Assembly: GCF_011035165.1 (NCBI RefSeq)
Contig: NZ_CP047588.1
Coordinates: forward strand, 372,001 to 436,000
Source of the DNA: Buchnera aphidicola (Uroleucon sonchi)
Lineage (GTDB): Bacteria > Pseudomonadota > Gammaproteobacteria > Enterobacterales > Enterobacteriaceae
DNA: 64,000 nt
Reading direction: 5' to 3'
Translations under genes and position numbers: made by a program
Shown: positions 41,611-49,683 of the stretch, piece after piece
Position numbering within the stretch: position 1 is the stretch's first letter
Layout: every line of letters begins with the position of its first letter
Notes under the pieces: generated by a model
Told to the model about the DNA's origin: nothing
The model's database searches: none
The model's input: only the letters and a program-made list of their open reading frames with translations

Positions 41611-42966
41611 ATGTTTAAAAACTTAAAAAAACGTCTGTCAAGTAGTTTTAAAAAAATTATAAATAAAGGAAGACTCACAGAAGAAAATATTAAAGATACT
41701 ATACGAGACATACGAAGAGCACTATTAGAAGCAGATGTAGCATTATCAGTTGTAAAAGACTTTATACAAAATGTTAAAAACAAATCCATTGGTCATCAAA
41801 TCAATGCAAGTTTAACGCCAGGACAAGAATTTATTAAAATCATTCGAAATGAACTAATTTTTATAATGGGAGAAAAAAATAATTCATTAAATTTATCTAT
41901 TCAACCACCTGCAGTAATATTATTAATTGGTTTGCAAGGTTCAGGTAAAACTACAAGTTTAGCAAAATTAGGTCAATGGATTAAAAATAAATATAAAAAA
42001 AAAATCTTAATTGTCTCTACTGATATTTATCGAGCAGCAGCTATTAAACAATTACAAATATTATCTGAACAAATTGAAATAGATTTTTTTAAATCTACAA
42101 TAAATCAACAACCAATTGAAATAACTAAACAAGCAATGCAGTATGCACAATTAAAATTTTATGATGTATTATTAATTGATACGGCGGGTCGATTGCATAT
42201 TGATAAAAATATGATGAATGAAATTCATGAAATAAAAAAAATATCTAAACCTATTGAAACAATATTAATAGTAGATTCTATGATGGGTCAAGATGCAATA
42301 AATATGGCTAAAATATTTGATAATGAGTTATTAATTTCTGGTATAATATTAACAAAAACAGATAGTGATGCTAGAAGCGGTGTTGCTCTATCAATACGAT
42401 ATATTACCGGCAAACCAATTAAATTTATAGGTACAGGAGAAAAAATTACATCGTTAGAAGAATTTTGTCCTGAAAAAATAGCTGATAGAATTTTAGGGAT
42501 GAATGATATGATATCTCTTATTAAAGAAATTGAACAAAAAGTAGATCAATCAGACATTCAAAAACTAACAAAAAAAATAAAAACAGGACATAATTTTAAT
42601 TTAAATGATTTTTTAACACAAATCAAACAAATGCAAAAAATAGGAGGATTAAATTATTTTATAGATAAATTCTCTAGTAATAGTCAATTATCTAATCATA
42701 CATCATTATTAAACACAGATGAAAACACATTTAAAAAAGTAGAAGCTATTATTTCTTCAATGACACCGAAAGAACGACAACAACCAATTATTATAAAAGG
42801 CTCCAGAAAACGTAGAATAGCTTTAGGATCGGGTACAAAAATACAAGATGTTAATAAATTATTAAAAAATTTTGATGATATACGTAGAATAATGAAAAAA
42901 ATTAAAACTAGTGGAATATCTAAAGTTATAAGAGGAATTAAAAACATGTTACCGAAAAATTTTTAA
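41611..42966 (+). CDS. ffh: Signal recognition particle protein Ffh (SRP54)
   Basis: GTPase of the signal recognition particle; with 4.5S RNA it targets nascent membrane proteins to FtsY. The N domain (1-88) with ALLEADVAL, the G domain with GLQGSGKT (107-114), DTAGRLH and TKTDSDARSG, and the M domain with the RNA-binding IIKGSRKRRIALGSG are present. It has 451 residues (E. coli 453). The M domain has only about six Met, against about twenty in E. coli; the signal-peptide-binding C-terminal helix reads KKIKTSGISKVIRGIKN, with Ile and Val at former Met positions. rpsP follows after 92 bp, as in E. coli. Confidence 0.97.
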   Translation: MFKNLKKRLSSSFKKIINKGRLTEENIKDTIRDIRRALLEADVALSVVKDFIQNVKNKSIGHQINASLTPGQEFIKIIRNELIFIMGEKNNSLNLSIQPPAVILLIGLQGSGKTTSLAKLGQWIKNKYKKKILIVSTDIYRAAAIKQLQILSEQIEIDFFKSTINQQPIEITKQAMQYAQLKFYDVLLIDTAGRLHIDKNMMNEIHEIKKISKPIETILIVDSMMGQDAINMAKIFDNELLISGIILTKTDSDARSGVALSIRYITGKPIKFIGTGEKITSLEEFCPEKIADRILGMNDMISLIKEIEQKVDQSDIQKLTKKIKTGHNFNLNDFLTQIKQMQKIGGLNYFIDKFSSNSQLSNHTSLLNTDENTFKKVEAIISSMTPKERQQPIIIKGSRKRRIALGSGTKIQDVNKLLKNFDDIRRIMKKIKTSGISKVIRGIKNMLPKNF

Positions 42967-43058
42967 ATATATTATATCATAATATGCTTTTAAAATAAAA
43001 TATTTATTATTTTATATAATAATCAATATATATTACAAATACTTTATTAGGAAAAAAA

Positions 43059-43319
43059 ATGGTTAAAATTCGTTTATCAAGATATGGAACTAAAAAACGT
43101 CCTTTTTATAAAATGGTAGTAGCTGATAGTCGTTTTGCTAGAAATGGTCGTTTTATAGAAAAAATAGGATATTTTAATCCTATTACTCAAGGAGGAAAAT
43201 CTAGCCAACTTAAAATAGATTTAAAAAGAGTAGAATATTGGATCAATCAAGGCGCTCAAATGTCAGATAAAACTAAAAAATTAGTTCAATTATTTAATAA
43301 AAAAGAGAATATTTTATAA
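43059..43319 (+). CDS. rpsP: 30S ribosomal protein S16
   Basis: Small-subunit protein needed for 30S assembly. It begins [25 protein letters not shown], nearly invariant in Enterobacterales, followed by [15 protein letters not shown] and the helix [20 protein letters not shown]. It has 86 residues (E. coli 82). AGGA precedes the ATG. First gene of rpsP-rimM-trmD-rplS; the next frame (rimM) opens at or across its stop codon. Confidence 0.97.
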   Translation: MVKIRLSRYGTKKRPFYKMVVADSRFARNGRFIEKIGYFNPITQGGKSSQLKIDLKRVEYWINQGAQMSDKTKKLVQLFNKKENIL

Positions 43320-43327
43320 AAAATACT

Positions 43328-43843
43328 ATTAATAAACCTATTAAACCATTAGTCATTGGAAAGGTAGGAAAAGCTTATGGAATATTGGGTTGGATAACCA
43401 TTTTTTCTTTTACAGAAAAAAAAGAGCAAATATTTAGTTATTTACCTTGGTTTTTTTTGAAAGATAATCAATGGACTAAAATAACAGTTAATAACTGGAA
43501 AAAATATAAAAATAATTTTATTGTAAGTGTTAATAATATATTTGATCGTTCAATTATTAAAAATTTCACTAATGCAAACATAATTATTAGTCAAAATACA
43601 TTACCATTATTAAAAAAAAATAATTATTACTGGAATGATTTAATTAATTGTACAGTTTTTAATACCAATCATAATTATATTGGTAAAGTTAATAATTTAA
43701 TTAGAACAAAAAATAATGATGTTCTTATTGTATATAATCAGTTTAGTCAATTGAAAAAAAATATATTAATTCCATTTATAGAAAATCAAATTATAAAAAA
43801 TATCAATATTTATAATAAATTAATAATAGTTACATGGAACTAA
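43328..43843 (+). CDS. rimM: 16S rRNA processing protein RimM, non-standard start codon
   Basis: Assembly factor for the 30S head that binds S19. The conserved N-terminal strand KPLVIGKVGKAYGILGWITIF lies upstream of the first TTG in frame (43385), so that TTG cannot be the start. Reading back from it there is no ATG, GTG or TTG before an in-frame stop at 43298. I place the start at ATT 43328, which gives 172 residues with the N terminus about as long as in E. coli; ATA 43316, overlapping the rpsP stop, is the other choice, with GAG 8 bases before it. The PRC-barrel part (YYWNDLINCTVFN, NDVLIVYN, LIPFI) is complete. It lies between rpsP and trmD as expected. Confidence 0.88.
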   Translation: MNKPIKPLVIGKVGKAYGILGWITIFSFTEKKEQIFSYLPWFFLKDNQWTKITVNNWKKYKNNFIVSVNNIFDRSIIKNFTNANIIISQNTLPLLKKNNYYWNDLINCTVFNTNHNYIGKVNNLIRTKNNDVLIVYNQFSQLKKNILIPFIENQIIKNINIYNKLIIVTWN

Positions 43844-43857
43844 ATCATATATTCTAC

Positions 43858-44634
43858 ATGAACAAAAAACATAAAAATCCTCTAATATGGTTTAATATTA
43901 TTACTATTTTCCCAGAAATGTTTCAAGCCATTTCAAATTATGGAATTGTTTCTCAAGCAATTAAAAAAAAAATAATTAATATAACTTGTTTAAATTTAAG
44001 AGATTTTAGTCAAAATAAGCATAGATCTATAGATGATCGTCCTTATGGAGGAGGAGCAGGAATGTTAATAAGTTTTAAACCACTATATTTAGCTATTCAA
44101 TACGCAAAATCAATCTTAAAAAATGATGCGACGATTATTTATTTATCTCCTCAAGGAAAAAAATTTAAACAAAAAGATATAGAAAAATTAATTAATAAAA
44201 AAAAAATTATTTTTATATGTGGTAGATATGACGGAATAGATCAACGTATTATTGATTCTCAAGTCCATGAAGAATGGTCTATTGGAAATTATATACTCAC
44301 TGGAGGAGAATTAGCTGCTATGGTTATGATTGATGCTATTTCTAGATTAGTTCCAGGTGTTATTAAAACTGAACAATCAATACAAAAAGATTCTTTTTCT
44401 AATCATCTTCTTGATTATCCTAGTTATACTCGACCAAAAATTGTGCATAATATGTCAGTTCCAAAAGTTTTATTATCTGGAAATCATAAAAATATTTATC
44501 TTTGGCGTTTACAACAATCACTGATAAATACATGGATAAAACGTCCAGATATATTAAAAGATAAAAAATTAAATATACAAGAACAAATATTACTAAATAA
44601 TTTTAAGAAACATCAAAAAAAAAATAATTCATAA
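43858..44634 (+). CDS. trmD: tRNA (guanine(37)-N1)-methyltransferase TrmD
   Basis: SPOUT-class SAM-dependent enzyme making m1G37 in tRNAs for Leu, Pro and Arg, which prevents +1 frameshifting. Conserved blocks are [26 protein letters not shown], the trefoil-knot strands [21 protein letters not shown] and [18 protein letters not shown], and SRLVPGV. The start is uncertain: 43858 (used) leaves about 9 residues before the family start, while ATG 43834 overlaps the rimM end by 10 bases and adds 8 more. Neither has a clear ribosome-binding site, so coupling to rimM is likely. With this start it has 258 residues (E. coli 255). Confidence 0.95.
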   Translation: MNKKHKNPLIWFNIITIFPEMFQAISNYGIVSQAIKKKIINITCLNLRDFSQNKHRSIDDRPYGGGAGMLISFKPLYLAIQYAKSILKNDATIIYLSPQGKKFKQKDIEKLINKKKIIFICGRYDGIDQRIIDSQVHEEWSIGNYILTGGELAAMVMIDAISRLVPGVIKTEQSIQKDSFSNHLLDYPSYTRPKIVHNMSVPKVLLSGNHKNIYLWRLQQSLINTWIKRPDILKDKKLNIQEQILLNNFKKHQKKNNS

Positions 44635-44659
44635 TATTTTTTTATTTAAAAGGATAATT

Positions 44660-45007
44660 ATGTCGAGTATAATTCAACAAATTGAAAAACAACAAATAAA
44701 AAAAAATATACCTGTTTTCCGACCTGGAGATACTATTGAAGTACAAGTCTGGGTAATTGAAGGCTCTAAAAAACGTATACAATCTTTTGAAGGAATAGTT
44801 ATTGCAAAAAAAAATCGTTTTTTACATTCATCTTTTACAGTTAGAAAAATATCTAATGGGGAAGGTGTAGAAAGAGTTTTTCAAACACATTCTCATAATA
44901 TTGAAGATATTATTCTTAAAAGAAAAGGCTTTGTTAGAAAAGCAAAATTATACTATTTAAGACATCGTACTGGTAAAGCAGCACGTATTAAAGAAAGAAT
45001 AGATTAA
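44660..45007 (+). CDS. rplS: 50S ribosomal protein L19
   Basis: Large-subunit protein at the 30S-50S interface. Its 115 residues equal the E. coli length: [46 protein letters not shown] and the ending [19 protein letters not shown] precedes the ATG by about 7 bases. It is the last gene of rpsP-rimM-trmD-rplS, with a terminator hairpin 12 bp after the stop. Confidence 0.98.
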   Translation: MSSIIQQIEKQQIKKNIPVFRPGDTIEVQVWVIEGSKKRIQSFEGIVIAKKNRFLHSSFTVRKISNGEGVERVFQTHSHNIEDIILKRKGFVRKAKLYYLRHRTGKAARIKERID

Positions 45008-45018
45008 TAAATATAAAC

Positions 45019-45050
45019 ATGCAGTCATGAGTCTTAACCTTGACTGCATT
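45019..45050. terminator. Terminator between convergent rplS and tldD
   Basis: A perfect 9-bp stem ATGCAGTCA / TGACTGCAT (45019-45027 with 45041-45049) with a 13-base loop. It lies between the rplS and tldD stop codons and can fold in either direction; U-tracts are weak. Confidence 0.75.
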
Positions 45051-45093
45051 ATTATATAATCAATCAATTATATAAACAATATGTTACTATAAA

Positions 45094-46545
45094 TTAAGCA
45101 GTTCCACCTATAGTTAAACTATCTAATTTAATAGATGGTTGTCCTATACCCACTGGAATATTTTGACCATCTTTACCACATATTCCCATCCCTGAATCCA
45201 TTTTTAAATCATCACCTACCATAGATATTTGTTGCATTGCCTCTAAACCTGATCCTATTAAAGTAGTATTTTTAATAGGTGTAATAATTTTTCCTTTTTT
45301 TATTAAATATGCTTCTGATGTGGAAAATACAAAGTTTCCAGATGTAATATCTACTTGTCCACCAGAAAAATTTACAGCATATATTCCATAGTCAACACTA
45401 TTGATAATATCGTCTATTTTTGATTTTCCTGACAACATAAAAGTATTAGTCATACGAGGCATTGGTAAGCATGAGTATGATTCACGACGACCATTTCCAG
45501 TAGTATCCATTCCCATTAAACGTGCATTTAATTTATCTTGCATGTATTTTTTTAATATACCATTTTCAATTAAAATATTACGTTGACCAGGTGTACCTTC
45601 ATCATCAACACTTAATGAACCACGCTGATTAGCCATAGTACCATCATCAATTATAGTACATAATTTTGACGTAACTTGTTTTCCAATCATATTAGTAAAT
45701 ACAGAAGTTTTTCTTCTGTTAAAATCTCCTTCTAAACCATGACCAACTGCTTCATGTAATAAAACACCAGGCCATCCCGATCCTAATATAACTGGGAAGG
45801 CACCAGAAGGCGCATCTTTTGCGGATAAATTTAATAATGCTATACGCACTGCTTCTTTAGACCAATATTCAATTCGTATCTCATCTGAAAGATCGTCTTT
45901 ATTTAAAAAAAAGTTATAGTCAGTGCGACTACCACCTCCACTGCGTCCTCGTTCTCGTTTTCCATGATCTTCAACTAAAACATTGATAGAGCATTGCACT
46001 AATGGTCTTATATCAGCAACAATATTTCCATCAGTTGAAGCAATTAATACTTGTTCATATGATCCTGTTAAATTTGCATTCACTTCTTTAACTCGATGAT
46101 CAATATTACGTGCTATACGATCTATTCTATATAAAAGATCAATTTTCTCTTTTGCAGAAAATGTGTCTAAAGGATTAATATTATTATAATGAGATTTAAT
46201 TGATTTTTTTGATAATTTTTTATTTTTTATTACACCTTTCATTGACATAATACTGCGTGCTTTATTAGTACTAGTCTGCAAAGATTGAATAGATATCTGA
46301 TCTTCATATGCAAAACCTACACTTTCATTTTTAATAGCTCTAACTCCTACTCCTTGATCAAAATGATAGTTGCCTTCTTTAATAATACTATTTTCTAAAA
46401 ACCAAGATTCATAAAGATTGGATTGAAAAAAGCAATCTCCATAATCTATATTACGAGTACAAAGTTCTTCTAACGCCATAAAGACATTTTGATAATTTAT
46501 TTTGTTATTAATTAATAAAGATTCACCAACTAATTCAAACATCAT
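45094..46545 (-). CDS. tldD: Metalloprotease TldD
   Basis: Subunit of the TldD-TldE (PmbA) zinc protease that degrades unfolded peptides and processes antibiotic peptides such as microcin B17 or CcdA. The zinc motif HEAVGH is in [18 protein letters not shown] (about residue 264), and the conserved blocks [36 protein letters not shown] and [21 protein letters not shown] are present. It has 483 residues (E. coli 481). Either of the first two Met codons could start it. tldE/pmbA is not in this window. Why a sheltered symbiont keeps the system is unclear. Confidence 0.96.
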   Translation of the reverse strand: MMFELVGESLLINNKINYQNVFMALEELCTRNIDYGDCFFQSNLYESWFLENSIIKEGNYHFDQGVGVRAIKNESVGFAYEDQISIQSLQTSTNKARSIMSMKGVIKNKKLSKKSIKSHYNNINPLDTFSAKEKIDLLYRIDRIARNIDHRVKEVNANLTGSYEQVLIASTDGNIVADIRPLVQCSINVLVEDHGKRERGRSGGGSRTDYNFFLNKDDLSDEIRIEYWSKEAVRIALLNLSAKDAPSGAFPVILGSGWPGVLLHEAVGHGLEGDFNRRKTSVFTNMIGKQVTSKLCTIIDDGTMANQRGSLSVDDEGTPGQRNILIENGILKKYMQDKLNARLMGMDTTGNGRRESYSCLPMPRMTNTFMLSGKSKIDDIINSVDYGIYAVNFSGGQVDITSGNFVFSTSEAYLIKKGKIITPIKNTTLIGSGLEAMQQISMVGDDLKMDSGMGICGKDGQNIPVGIGQPSIKLDSLTIGGTA

Positions 46546-46693
46546 TTTAACGTACTCAATTAATTATTAATATTTAAATATATTATAAAATATAATATAA
46601 AAAATAAAAAACGTTATTTAACATCTTTGATGTTTTTTTTAAAATTATAGTATACTATTAAAATTATGATTTTTTATTAAAAAATATTTATAT

Positions 46694-47155
46694 ATGAAAA
46701 ATATTATACATGTACTAATAATTAATGGACCAAATTTAAATCTTTTAGGAACTCGTGAAACCAATATTTATGGACATAATACTTTATCTGATTTAATAGA
46801 TAAAATGAAACAAAAATCAAAAAAAAATAATATATTTTTGCATCATATACAATCTAACGCGGAACATATTCTAATTGATAAAATTCATGCTGCTAAACAA
46901 AATATTGACTATATTATTATTAATCCAGGTGCATTTACGCATACTAGTATTGCTATTAGAGATGCTTTAATTGCAGTAGATATTCCTTTTATTGAAGTCC
47001 ATATTTCAAATATTTTTGCTCGAGAAAGTTTTCGTTCACATTCATGGTTATCTGATATTTCTCAAGGTGTTATTTCTGGATTAGGATTAGATGGTTATTA
47101 TTGGGCATTAAAAACTATATCTAATAGATTAATAAATGTTAATCAAAAAAATTGA
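46694..47155 (+). CDS. aroQ: 3-dehydroquinate dehydratase, type II (AroQ)
   Basis: Shikimate-pathway enzyme converting 3-dehydroquinate to 3-dehydroshikimate; it supplies chorismate for pheA. It is the small dodecameric type II form, unlike the type I AroD of E. coli. Evidence: [18 protein letters not shown] with the catalytic Tyr26, [16 protein letters not shown], and [21 protein letters not shown] with the catalytic His region. It has 153 residues, normal for the family. No ribosome-binding site is obvious. It sits alone between tldD and fis; in relatives aroQ often precedes accBC, which is not here. Confidence 0.95.
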   Translation: MKNIIHVLIINGPNLNLLGTRETNIYGHNTLSDLIDKMKQKSKKNNIFLHHIQSNAEHILIDKIHAAKQNIDYIIINPGAFTHTSIAIRDALIAVDIPFIEVHISNIFARESFRSHSWLSDISQGVISGLGLDGYYWALKTISNRLINVNQKN

Positions 47156-47188
47156 TTACAATATTTACAAAAAATATAAAAAAATCAT

Positions 47189-47228
47189 TTGCACTCTCTT
47201 AATTTTATATTTCTAATAGAAAGTGCAA
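47189..47228 (-). terminator. Probable fis terminator
   Basis: TTGCACT (47189-47195) pairs with AGTGCAA (47222-47228) across 26 bases. On the minus strand, after fis, the stem is followed four bases later by a run of seven T. The loop is long for an intrinsic terminator, so confidence is moderate. Confidence 0.5.
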
Positions 47229-47258
47229 TCAATATATAAGATATACATTGCAAACAAA

Positions 47259-47558
47259 CTAATTCATACTATATTTTTTTAATTTTTTTCTTAATGTACT
47301 ACGATTTATTCCCATAATTAAAGCTGCTTTTGTTTGATTTCCTCTAGTATATTGCATTATTATATCTAATAATGGTTGTTCTAGTTCAGTTAAAACTAAC
47401 TCATATAAATTATTGATTTTTTTATTATTTAAATTTAATAAATAATTTTTTAAAGCATTTTTAATTAATTCACGCAAAGATTTTTTAATAATTTTATCTT
47501 GAAAATTAATTCTAGAATAAAATAAAAATTCTGTATTTATTTTTTTTTCTAACATCAT
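47259..47558 (-). CDS. fis: DNA-binding protein Fis
   Basis: Nucleoid protein and transcription activator of stable-RNA promoters. The C-terminal core is nearly identical to E. coli: [51 protein letters not shown], with the helix-turn-helix in its last 25 residues (quoted in parts: [17 protein letters not shown] and [10 protein letters not shown]). The N-terminal beta-hairpin region is diverged. It has 99 residues from the first ATG or 98 (the E. coli length) from the second, adjacent ATG; AGAG lies 8 bases before the first. dusB, its E. coli operon partner, is absent. Confidence 0.96.
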   Translation of the reverse strand: MMLEKKINTEFLFYSRINFQDKIIKKSLRELIKNALKNYLLNLNNKKINNLYELVLTELEQPLLDIIMQYTRGNQTKAALIMGINRSTLRKKLKKYSMN

Positions 47559-47719
47559 ATTATCAACTCTTGATTATGTTATATTTTTAAATTGTTATTC
47601 ACTATGAATACTGATATTAAAATCTAATACTGTAATAGTATATTTCAAAACTTTTTAATACAAAAATAAACAATATGAATGTATTAAAAATAAATATAAT
47701 TTAAAAGACTTAATTTTTT

Positions 47720-48667
47720 TTATGATAATTTTGAAATTAATTCAATCATATCTTTGGGAAAAGGTATTGTCCAAGACATTAAGTTTTGACGAACAGGATG
47801 TAAAAATGAAAGATAATTAGCATGTAGCGCTTGACGAGAAAATTTATATACTTGATTTATTTTTTGATCGTTTTTATATTTAATATAATTATTTAAATTA
47901 CTATAACAAGGATCCCCAAATAATGGATGTTTAATATATGACATATGTACACGAATTTGATGTGTTCTGCCAGTTTCTAATCGTATAGATATATGTGTGT
48001 GATTTTTAAAACGATTTATTATTGTATAATGTGTAATTGCAGTTTTTCCTAAACGATTGACTGTCATGCATGTTCTTTTAATAGGATGCCTCATAATAGG
48101 TTGATTAATTGTTCCTCCTGAAATTACATTTCCTGTAACAATACCTTGATATTTGCGAACAATTTTTCTTTCTTTTAATAATTTTACTAAATAATTATAA
48201 GAAAAAATATTTTTTGCAATTACCATTAAGCCCGTAGTATTTTTATCTAAACGATGAACTATACCTGAACGCGGAACATTACGAATATTTTTATCATAAT
48301 ATAGTAAAGCATTTAAAATAGTTCCTGTTTTATGACCTGACCCTGGATGCACTACTAAGCCATCAGGTTTATTTATAACTAATATGTGATCATCTTCATA
48401 AATAATGTTTAAAGAAATATTTTCTGGAAGATCATATAATATTTGTTCATTTTTCAAATAAATAGTAATAGTTTCTTTACCTAATATTTTTTTATCAGGT
48501 ATATTTATGATAATTCCATTAACAGCAACTTGATTCATAATAATCATTTTTTTTAAGTAGGAGCGAGAATATTCATTAAATATAATTGATAAAACTTGAT
48601 CTAATCTTTTTCCGAATAAAGATATACAAGATATAGTTGTGCTTAATTTTGTTTCTTTCAATATCAT
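47720..48667 (-). CDS. rluD: 23S rRNA pseudouridine(1911/1915/1917) synthase RluD
   Basis: Makes three pseudouridines in helix 69 of 23S rRNA, at the subunit interface, needed for normal 50S assembly. An N-terminal S4-like domain (about 18-80: GKRLDQVLSIIFNEYSRSYL) precedes the catalytic domain with Asp141 in GIVHRLDKNTTGLMVIAK and the C-terminal LETGRTHQIRVHM motif. It has 315 residues (E. coli 326). AAGGA lies shortly before the ATG. Divergent from bamD, exactly as rluD-bamD (yfiI-yfiO) are in E. coli. Confidence 0.96.
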   Translation of the reverse strand: MILKETKLSTTISCISLFGKRLDQVLSIIFNEYSRSYLKKMIIMNQVAVNGIIINIPDKKILGKETITIYLKNEQILYDLPENISLNIIYEDDHILVINKPDGLVVHPGSGHKTGTILNALLYYDKNIRNVPRSGIVHRLDKNTTGLMVIAKNIFSYNYLVKLLKERKIVRKYQGIVTGNVISGGTINQPIMRHPIKRTCMTVNRLGKTAITHYTIINRFKNHTHISIRLETGRTHQIRVHMSYIKHPLFGDPCYSNLNNYIKYKNDQKINQVYKFSRQALHANYLSFLHPVRQNLMSWTIPFPKDMIELISKLS

Positions 48668-48791
48668 AATCCTTATTTTTAGGAAATTAACGCTGAATCT
48701 TGAATATTTATATAATATGCTATTCTAGTATAATTCTAGAAGTTCATGTTTAACAATATAAATTTTATTAAATTAAATTGAATCTATAACA

Positions 48792-49565
48792 ATGAAAAGA
48801 AAAAAAAATATTATACTGATTTTTATTATTTTATGTTTTAACTTCACGGTAAATTGTAGATCTTTAAATAGTCATGTTTTTATAGATACATATCTTTTGT
48901 ATAAAAAATCTCAAATAGAAACATATCTTCTTTATAAAAAATCTCAAAAAGAATTAAAAAATAAACGATTTAATAATATGATAGTAATATTAGAGCATAT
49001 CAAAAATAATAATGTTACGCATTTTAATGATGATAAAATTAGAATACATTTAATTTATGGTTATTATAAAACCAATAATTTTAATATGGCTATAAAAAAT
49101 ATAAAAGAATTTTTAAATAATTACCCAAATCATCCAAATACGGATTATGCAGAATATATAAAATGCTTAATTAATATACAATTAGATAAAAATATTTTTT
49201 TAAAAAATTTATTAAAAGATTATTATAAAAGAGATTTAAATCATTCAATATACACATTTTTGCAATTGAAAAAATTTATTAATAAATATCCTTATAGTTT
49301 ATACCTTCCAAATGCTAAAAAACATTTATTGTGCTTAAAAAATCATTTATCAGAATATGATTTGCAAATCTTAAAATTTTATTTTTTTCGTCAAGAATAT
49401 ATATCTGTAATAAGCCGAGGACAAGAAATGCTGCAAAAATATCCAGAAACAAAATCAGCACGAATAGCTCTTAAATATATGCAAAAATCTTATAATTCAT
49501 TAAAAATGTTTGATATATCTAAAAAAATATCAAAAATCATTATTTTAAATGATGTTTCAAGTTAA
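48792..49565 (+). CDS. bamD: Outer-membrane assembly lipoprotein BamD
   Basis: Essential partner of BamA in inserting beta-barrel proteins; it would serve the porin in this window. A signal peptide (1-21) is followed by Cys22 in FTVNC; the lipobox is poor, with Asn at -1 where Gly, Ala or Ser is usual. TPR-like repeats follow: KNNNVTHFNDDKIRIHLIYG, NYPNHPNTDYAEYIKCLINIQLD, NKYPYSLYLPNAKKHLLCLKNHLSEYD and YPETKSARIALKYMQKSY align with E. coli BamD. It has 257 residues against 245; the extra length is an in-frame duplication of TYLLYKKSQ near residue 33 (48888-48953). Divergent from rluD. Confidence 0.92.
   Translation: MKRKKNIILIFIILCFNFTVNCRSLNSHVFIDTYLLYKKSQIETYLLYKKSQKELKNKRFNNMIVILEHIKNNNVTHFNDDKIRIHLIYGYYKTNNFNMAIKNIKEFLNNYPNHPNTDYAEYIKCLINIQLDKNIFLKNLLKDYYKRDLNHSIYTFLQLKKFINKYPYSLYLPNAKKHLLCLKNHLSEYDLQILKFYFFRQEYISVISRGQEMLQKYPETKSARIALKYMQKSYNSLKMFDISKKISKIIILNDVSS
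48888..48953 (+). repeat. 33-bp tandem in-frame duplication within bamD
   Basis: Two adjacent 33-bp units (48888-48920 and 48921-48953) differ at three bases and encode TYLLYKKSQIE and TYLLYKKSQKE. The copies lie where the first TPR helix of BamD begins and account for most of the extra length over E. coli BamD. The close identity suggests a recent event. Confidence 0.9.
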
Positions 49566-49683
49566 TAAAGCAATCAATTAATAAAATAATTAAATGATTA
49601 TCCAATGAATAAATATCACAAATTTATTTTTGAAATATTTCAATGTAATTCAAACGTCTTTTTTAAATTAATCAAGAATAAAA

